Part shown: piece after piece, positions 7,295-10,490 of the stretch
Layout: every line of letters starts with the position of its first letter
How positions within the stretch are numbered: position 1 is the stretch's first letter
Assembly (NCBI GenBank): GCA_947074125.1
Contig: CAMTOM010000025.1
Span: forward strand, 1-10,490
Length of the DNA: 10,490 bases
Direction of reading: 5' to 3'
Source: an uncultured Desulfovibrionaceae bacterium
GTDB lineage: Bacteria; Desulfobacterota; Desulfovibrionia; Desulfovibrionales; Desulfovibrionaceae
Notes under the pieces: generated by a model
What the model was told of the DNA's origin: nothing
The model's database searches: none
Seen by the model: only the letters and a program-made list of their open reading frames with translations
Made by a program: the position numbers and the translations under genes

Positions 7295-8398
7295 ATGAAG
7301 CGCAATAACAGCAACAGAACAGAACGGTCGAAGCGTTCGCTTGAAAAATCATCTGTCCGGCGTGATCCGGCACGTATGATGAAGCCTTTTGCGCAATCTC
7401 CTTCAGCACGGCAGGCATTTTTCGGACGTTTCCCAGAGCGCAAACCGCAGCGTCATGTGCAGGATTATGATGTACGTCCCTTCAAAAAGATTCCAGCAAT
7501 CCGGCAGTCTTCTGAAGCTTCTGCCAGTGATGGACGTTTTATTCTGGAAAATATGCTTGGTTCCGGTGGTATTTGTGAAGTCCATGCCGCGCTTGACCTG
7601 CGTCGTGTGGAATGGGGCGATGCCAATCCCAGAATAGCGATTAAGCGCCTGCATCCTGATCTGGCTGAAAATGTACAGGCCAGAGTATCCCTCGCACAGG
7701 AGTTTTGCGTATTGCGCCATCTTGCACATCCTGGAGTGGTGCGCGTGTTTGACTTGCATCGAGAGTCTTTTGGGATGTGCGTGAGTATGGAGCTTTTGGA
7801 AGGGCACACCCTTCAGGAAGAATTGCGCAATCGTCCAGCAGGTTTGGGTTTGTCTGCCATTCGGATTGCGCGGATGCTTTTTGACGCGCTGTCTTTCCTG
7901 CACGATCATGGTGTAACGCATGGTGATATCAAGCCTTCCAATGTTTTTATGGCCGCAGAAGGGCGTATTGCTCTTATTGATTTCAATGTCGCCACAGCCA
8001 TTGCCAAGCCTGGAGCCGCGTGCTCGCCTGTGACACTGGGTTTGCGGGAGAGTTTGCATCTGCCTTCTTTCAGTTTGCGCTATGCGTCTCCTGAGCGTTT
8101 ACAGGGTGCGCGCCCCTCGCCGCAAGACGATATTTATTCCGCATGCTGCACCATATACGAGGCCATTGCAGGAGAGCATCCTTTTGGGCGCGAATCTTCG
8201 CAGGAAGCCATGGAAGCGCGCAAATCACCGAAAAAGCCACGGGCTTTGCAGGGACGTCAGTGGAAAATGATACGCCGTGGTCTTTCTTTTGAAGCGCATC
8301 TGCGTCCCAGTGCCAGCGATCTTCTCAAAGCATTTTCACCCCGTCGTGGATTGTTCCAGGGTTTGAAACGGCTGCTGCATATTGATAGAGGCATTTAG
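7295..8398 (+). CDS. ppkA: Hanks-type Ser/Thr protein kinase, PpkA-like, cytosolic form
   Basis: The protein has 367 residues. Residues 1-80 are a basic, probably disordered extension; the kinase domain runs from about 81 to 345. Visible motifs are a glycine-rich loop LGSGGICEV (88-96), IAIKRL with Lys117, a helix-C glutamate (probably Glu136), the catalytic loop HGDIKPSN (209-216, Asp211), metal-binding Asp229 in DFN (229-231), ASPE (264-267) and DDIYSACCTIYEAIAGEHPFG. The usual HRD and DFG are HGD and DFN; all catalytic Lys/Asp/Asn residues are kept, so activity is expected. There is no membrane helix or periplasmic sensor domain, unlike Pseudomonas aeruginosa PpkA; the C-terminus is a short basic amphipathic stretch. 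The start ATG 7295 has a weak ribosome-binding site and lies three bases after the phosphatase stop, so translation is probably coupled. It is inferred to activate the T6SS by phosphorylating an apparatus or FHA-linked protein; no FHA gene is in the window. Confidence 0.92.
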   Translation: MKRNNSNRTERSKRSLEKSSVRRDPARMMKPFAQSPSARQAFFGRFPERKPQRHVQDYDVRPFKKIPAIRQSSEASASDGRFILENMLGSGGICEVHAALDLRRVEWGDANPRIAIKRLHPDLAENVQARVSLAQEFCVLRHLAHPGVVRVFDLHRESFGMCVSMELLEGHTLQEELRNRPAGLGLSAIRIARMLFDALSFLHDHGVTHGDIKPSNVFMAAEGRIALIDFNVATAIAKPGAACSPVTLGLRESLHLPSFSLRYASPERLQGARPSPQDDIYSACCTIYEAIAGEHPFGRESSQEAMEARKSPKKPRALQGRQWKMIRRGLSFEAHLRPSASDLLKAFSPRRGLFQGLKRLLHIDRGI

Positions 8399-8402
8399 GA
8401 GG
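8397..8402 (+). promoter_or_regulatory. Perfect Shine-Dalgarno for the last T6SS-operon gene
   Basis: AGGAGG overlaps the kinase stop codon (TAG, 8396-8398) and is followed after four bases by ATG 8407. It is a much better ribosome-binding site than those of the phosphatase and kinase, which suggests a higher rate of translation for the downstream gene. Confidence 0.7.
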
Positions 8403-8406
8403 TATT

Positions 8407-9195
8407 ATGGCTCTTCCCAAGGCATTACTTTGCGTTTTAGGCACTCCAGACACTTCGGGCAAGGAAATTGCCGAAGAAGCCTTATTGCGCGCTTCTGGCT
8501 TTGCTACAGCCACAATTCACTGGATTGAGGTTGCCACGCAGCAGGGAGGGTGGATGCAGCTTTTGCCCATTATTGATGATCCCTCTGTGCAGGCGTGGAC
8601 GATTGTCGGTACACCTGAGGATTTTACCCCTGAAGTCTTGAGCCGTATCAGTATGCTGACACTCGCCTTGCGCCGCCCTGCACCGCCACTGACAGCCTTT
8701 GTACTGCATGGTGATGGCGAGGAGCCAGCCTTGTCAGAGCTGTTGTGGCATGTACGCATATTTCGTGGCAATACCTCGTTTGCGCCCAAGCTGGCGGCGG
8801 TCAGAGCCAGGCCGCGTCCAGAACTGCCCCGTCCTTTCCATCTTGTTGCCCATCTTGACCCTCTTATCGGGCAGTGGCTTGAGCTTGCCCCTGCTCAAAA
8901 AGAAAGCTGGCAGGGCTTCATGATAGGTGTAACGGGCGCAGAGGTAACAGCTTTTGGGGTTGGGCCGCGTGATATTTTGCCAGAGAAGACTACGCTGCAT
9001 TATCCTTTGTGTGGTATTAAGGGGGAATGGGGCGATCAGACATTTTCTGCCTGTGCCGCAAAAAATGAAATCAATGCGGACAATGCCTGCTTTATTCGCC
9101 TTGAGGGGAATCCTCAGCTTGTTTTCATTACTGCCTACCCTGAAGATGAAAAAGAGAGCGAAGACGCAGATATCCGTGTTGTAGAGCTTTTTTAA
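8407..9195 (+). CDS. Unrecognised T6SS-operon protein
   Basis: I do not recognise a family. The protein has 262 residues, with no signal peptide and no membrane helix, so it should be cytosolic. The N-terminal half (about 1-130) alternates hydrophobic strands and helices (ALLCVLG, WTIVGTPEDF, LTAFVLHGDGEEPA), reminiscent of a small alpha/beta Rossmann- or TIR-like fold, but no nucleotide-binding motif can be assigned. Residues 131-148 form a Pro/Arg-rich linker. The C-terminal half (about 149-262) looks beta-rich (FMIGVTGAEVTAFGVG, HYPLCGIKGEWGD, LVFITAYPEDE) and ends in an acidic stretch and DIRVVELF. It follows the kinase gene by eight bases with a perfect ribosome-binding site, so it is probably the last gene of the T6SS operon. 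It could be a kinase substrate, an accessory assembly factor, or a TagF-type regulator; nothing in the sequence decides among these. Codon use matches its neighbours. Confidence 0.85.
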   Translation: MALPKALLCVLGTPDTSGKEIAEEALLRASGFATATIHWIEVATQQGGWMQLLPIIDDPSVQAWTIVGTPEDFTPEVLSRISMLTLALRRPAPPLTAFVLHGDGEEPALSELLWHVRIFRGNTSFAPKLAAVRARPRPELPRPFHLVAHLDPLIGQWLELAPAQKESWQGFMIGVTGAEVTAFGVGPRDILPEKTTLHYPLCGIKGEWGDQTFSACAAKNEINADNACFIRLEGNPQLVFITAYPEDEKESEDADIRVVELF

Positions 9196-9266
9196 GGGGC
9201 TCAGAAAGAGAAGCTGCACTTTCCCCGATCAATTCTTCAGACGTATGAATCAGATTGCGTGATGCT

Positions 9267-10127
9267 CTACAGCCAGGGGCAGAATGCTTTTGCCTGAGGC
9301 GCATATTCTTTGCGCTGCTGGGTAGTGCCTGAATGATAAAGAAAAAGAGGGGGATCAATACAAAGATCACTCGCAGCGTTCTTGCGTGCTTCAAAGAACA
9401 GCAGGGACGCTTTTTTTTCGGCATGCGGATGGACGAGCAGGATACGTCGCAAACCAAAGTGCTGTGCTTCAAGAGTGCGGCTCAGACGAGGAAGGTTTTC
9501 GGGGAGAAAGCAGCCATATAATCTGCCTCCGTGTCGCAGGAGCCGATAGGCAGTGGCACAGAATCCATCCAGCGTTGTATCATCACCGGTAAGGGCTGTT
9601 TGCCGTAATTGGTGAGGGGAGGGGCGTCCTGCATGGGAAAGGCGATAGGGGGGATTGGTGACAGCATACTCGTAGCTGTTCTCTCCCAGTGAATGCACTG
9701 TTTCAGGTGTGGTAACATCACCTGAGCAGACATGTAGGCGTTCTGTCAGTCCAAGCCGTGCAATATTGCTTTGTGCCGCAGCAACAAGGGCTGCCTCTTT
9801 TTCGATACCAATGCCTTGCAGGTGGTGATTGCGCAAGGCAAGCGCACACAGAACAACACCGCATCCTGTACCGAGCTCAACAAGGCGTAAGTGTGGTGGC
9901 GGTGTCGTGGTGAGTGTGGCCGACGGTTCTGAAGGCTGGGAGGCGGGCAGTGAATGCAGTGTAAAGGCGGCGAGGAGGAGGGCATCCAGATTGAAGCGAA
10001 AACTCCCTTCTGGTTGCACAAGCCCCCTCGGGAAGAGAGCTTGTGCTTGAGATTCGTTGGAATGCGAGGTGTGGAGCGAAGAGGCTCCCTGTAGTGTCAC
10101 AGAATGAGGCGGAAGAGATTCGCTCAC
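9267..10127 (-). CDS. TrmN6-like SAM-dependent methyltransferase (tRNA1(Val) A37 type)
   Basis: This is a class I N6-adenine methyltransferase of the TrmN6/YfiC (COG4123) group, which methylates adenine 37 in tRNA1(Val) using S-adenosylmethionine. From GTG 10127 the protein has 286 residues. Family features are QPEGSFRFNLDALLLAAF near the N-terminus, the SAM-binding loop VELGTGCG (83-90), the acidic ribose-binding residue in IGIEKEA, and the catalytic NPPY (158-161), followed by a C-terminal strand pattern LLFFEARKNAA. A Pro/Ser/Thr-rich insertion (about 61-78) separates the first two parts and is unusual. An in-frame TTG at 10145 is an alternative start, but GTG 10127 overlaps the upstream stop (GTGA) and has GGAAGG nine bases before it. 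A run of eight A on the coding strand lies at 9411-9418. The gene converges on the T6SS operon and is probably unrelated to it. Substrate is inferred from family. Confidence 0.85.
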   Translation of the reverse strand: MSESLPPHSVTLQGASSLHTSHSNESQAQALFPRGLVQPEGSFRFNLDALLLAAFTLHSLPASQPSEPSATLTTTPPPHLRLVELGTGCGVVLCALALRNHHLQGIGIEKEAALVAAAQSNIARLGLTERLHVCSGDVTTPETVHSLGENSYEYAVTNPPYRLSHAGRPSPHQLRQTALTGDDTTLDGFCATAYRLLRHGGRLYGCFLPENLPRLSRTLEAQHFGLRRILLVHPHAEKKASLLFFEARKNAASDLCIDPPLFLYHSGTTQQRKEYAPQAKAFCPWL

Positions 10128-10142
10128 AAAAGGCTGCCTTCC
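10124..10142 (-). promoter_or_regulatory. Ribosome-binding site and GTGA stop/start overlap
   Basis: On the minus strand GGAAGG (10142-10137) precedes GTG 10127-10125, whose last bases form the TGA stop (10126-10124) of the upstream gene. This sets the methyltransferase start and predicts translational coupling of the two genes. Confidence 0.65.
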
Positions 10143-10402
10143 CAATTGAAAAGACCTTCGCGCCGCAAGGTCGGCAAATCATGTGGGGGTGTTTCCTGCA
10201 TATGCGCAAAAAAGCTGTAGCCCGCTTCTTCAAGGGCAGCACGCTTGGAAGAAATATCCAGTGGCCAGCCTGGGTATATCCAGATATTGGCACCGTACTG
10301 CCGAGCCCAAAAAATTTCTCCTTTGGGACTGACAAAAGGTTCGTTGGGCTTGATACCTAGCCAGCCAACGCGTGCAATGCCCACAGGCCAGAAGCCATCC
10401 AC
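10124..10402 (-). CDS. Probable U32-family peptidase, C-terminal fragment
   Basis: Only about 92 residues are readable: a segment FVSPKGEIFWARQYG, then WPLDISSKRAALEEAGYSFFAH, and an end RREGLFNWEGSLL. This resembles, from memory, the C-terminal end of U32-family peptidase-like proteins of Desulfovibrio type (a W-x-LD, GY-x-x-F-x-H, GLFNWE pattern); the metal/cysteine motifs of the core domain would lie outside the window, so the assignment is tentative. The GTG at 10402 is only a formal start: the same frame continues upstream but is cut by TGA (10414-10412), TAA (10450-10448) and TAG (10459-10457). U32 proteins modify or process RNA/protein targets in several pathways, and coupling to a tRNA methyltransferase would fit a translation-related unit (inference). 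The alternative is an unrelated conserved protein of unknown function. Confidence 0.5.
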   Translation of the reverse strand: MDGFWPVGIARVGWLGIKPNEPFVSPKGEIFWARQYGANIWIYPGWPLDISSKRAALEEAGYSFFAHMQETPPHDLPTLRREGLFNWEGSLL

Positions 10403-10490
10403 GCCAACACCTCAAGGCCGGGGGCTACTGCTGGGCACGGAATAGCATTACTGTTCCTACAGGTCAAGGTACGCCAACGCCCCAGGCACC
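10403..10490 (-). other. Disrupted upstream part of the minus-strand gene at window end
   Basis: Read in frame with the downstream fragment this stretch begins coding-like (VPGALAYLDL) and then meets three stops within 50 bases. The words ACAGGYCA and ACGCCAAC occur both at 10383-10408 and at 10460-10478, an imperfect duplication. No independent gene, promoter or repeat family is recognised. As at the other end, sequence error near a contig edge is the simplest reading. Confidence 0.4.

Noticed and set aside
7403..8059. 218-codon open frame on the minus strand
   Set aside because: Antisense to the kinase catalytic domain, whose motifs are all intact on the plus strand; the translation (His/Arg/Thr-rich) is typical of a shadow frame.
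9196..9226. Possible bidirectional terminator between the convergent genes (GGG..GAAAG paired with CTTTCCCC)
   Set aside because: The stem needs a four-base bulge, and neither strand has a T-run directly after it; the T-run at 9188-9193 lies before the stem on the plus strand.
1..10490. CRISPR arrays, tRNA/rRNA genes, insertion sequences, T6SS effector or immunity genes
   Set aside because: No regularly spaced repeats, no transposase-like frame or terminal inverted repeats, no tRNA-like cloverleaf in the short intergenic gaps, and no VgrG, PAAR or toxin-like reading frame was found.

Overview
The window is most of the membrane-complex and regulatory end of a type VI secretion system (T6SS) gene cluster on the plus strand, followed by two unrelated housekeeping-type genes on the minus strand. 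A T6SS with a membrane-bound TssL/TssM pair and a lipoprotein lytic transglycosylase means a Gram-negative bacterium. Base composition looks close to 50% GC throughout. The gene combination and protein style look like a sulfate-reducing deltaproteobacterium of the Desulfovibrio type, but that is an impression, not a demonstrated assignment.

Layout. Positions 1-115 are a degraded 5' continuation of tssK: same reading frame, two in-frame stops, strongly C-poor. Then come tssK (3' part, 116-862), tssL/dotU (866-1873), tssM/icmF (1870-5418), a lipoprotein lytic transglycosylase (5478-6542), a PP2C-family phosphatase (pppA-like, 6554-7291), a Hanks-type Ser/Thr kinase (ppkA-like, 7295-8398) and an unrecognised cytosolic protein (8407-9195). 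Six of these seven genes overlap or sit within 20 bases of their upstream neighbour, so they look like one operon transcribed from outside the window. The only real gap inside it, 5419-5477 between tssM and the transglycosylase, carries a 12-bp-stem hairpin. On the minus strand, converging on this operon, are a TrmN6-like methyltransferase (9267-10127) and, overlapping it by a GTGA start/stop, the C-terminal end of a probable U32-family peptidase (10124-10402). The frame of the latter is broken by stops near the window end.

How the genes fit together. TssK links the baseplate to the membrane complex. TssL and TssM span the inner membrane. The transglycosylase probably opens peptidoglycan locally so that the complex can be inserted. 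The kinase/phosphatase pair would form a threonine-phosphorylation switch for assembly. The kinase here is soluble, lacks any transmembrane sensor, and has DFN instead of DFG. The N-terminal tail of TssL has threonines in FHA-compatible contexts, which suggests a testable substrate. The last gene of the operon, which has the strongest ribosome-binding site, is the best candidate for an undescribed T6SS accessory component.

Both ends of the window show disrupted reading frames within about 100 bases, which looks more like poor sequence at contig ends than like real pseudogenes.
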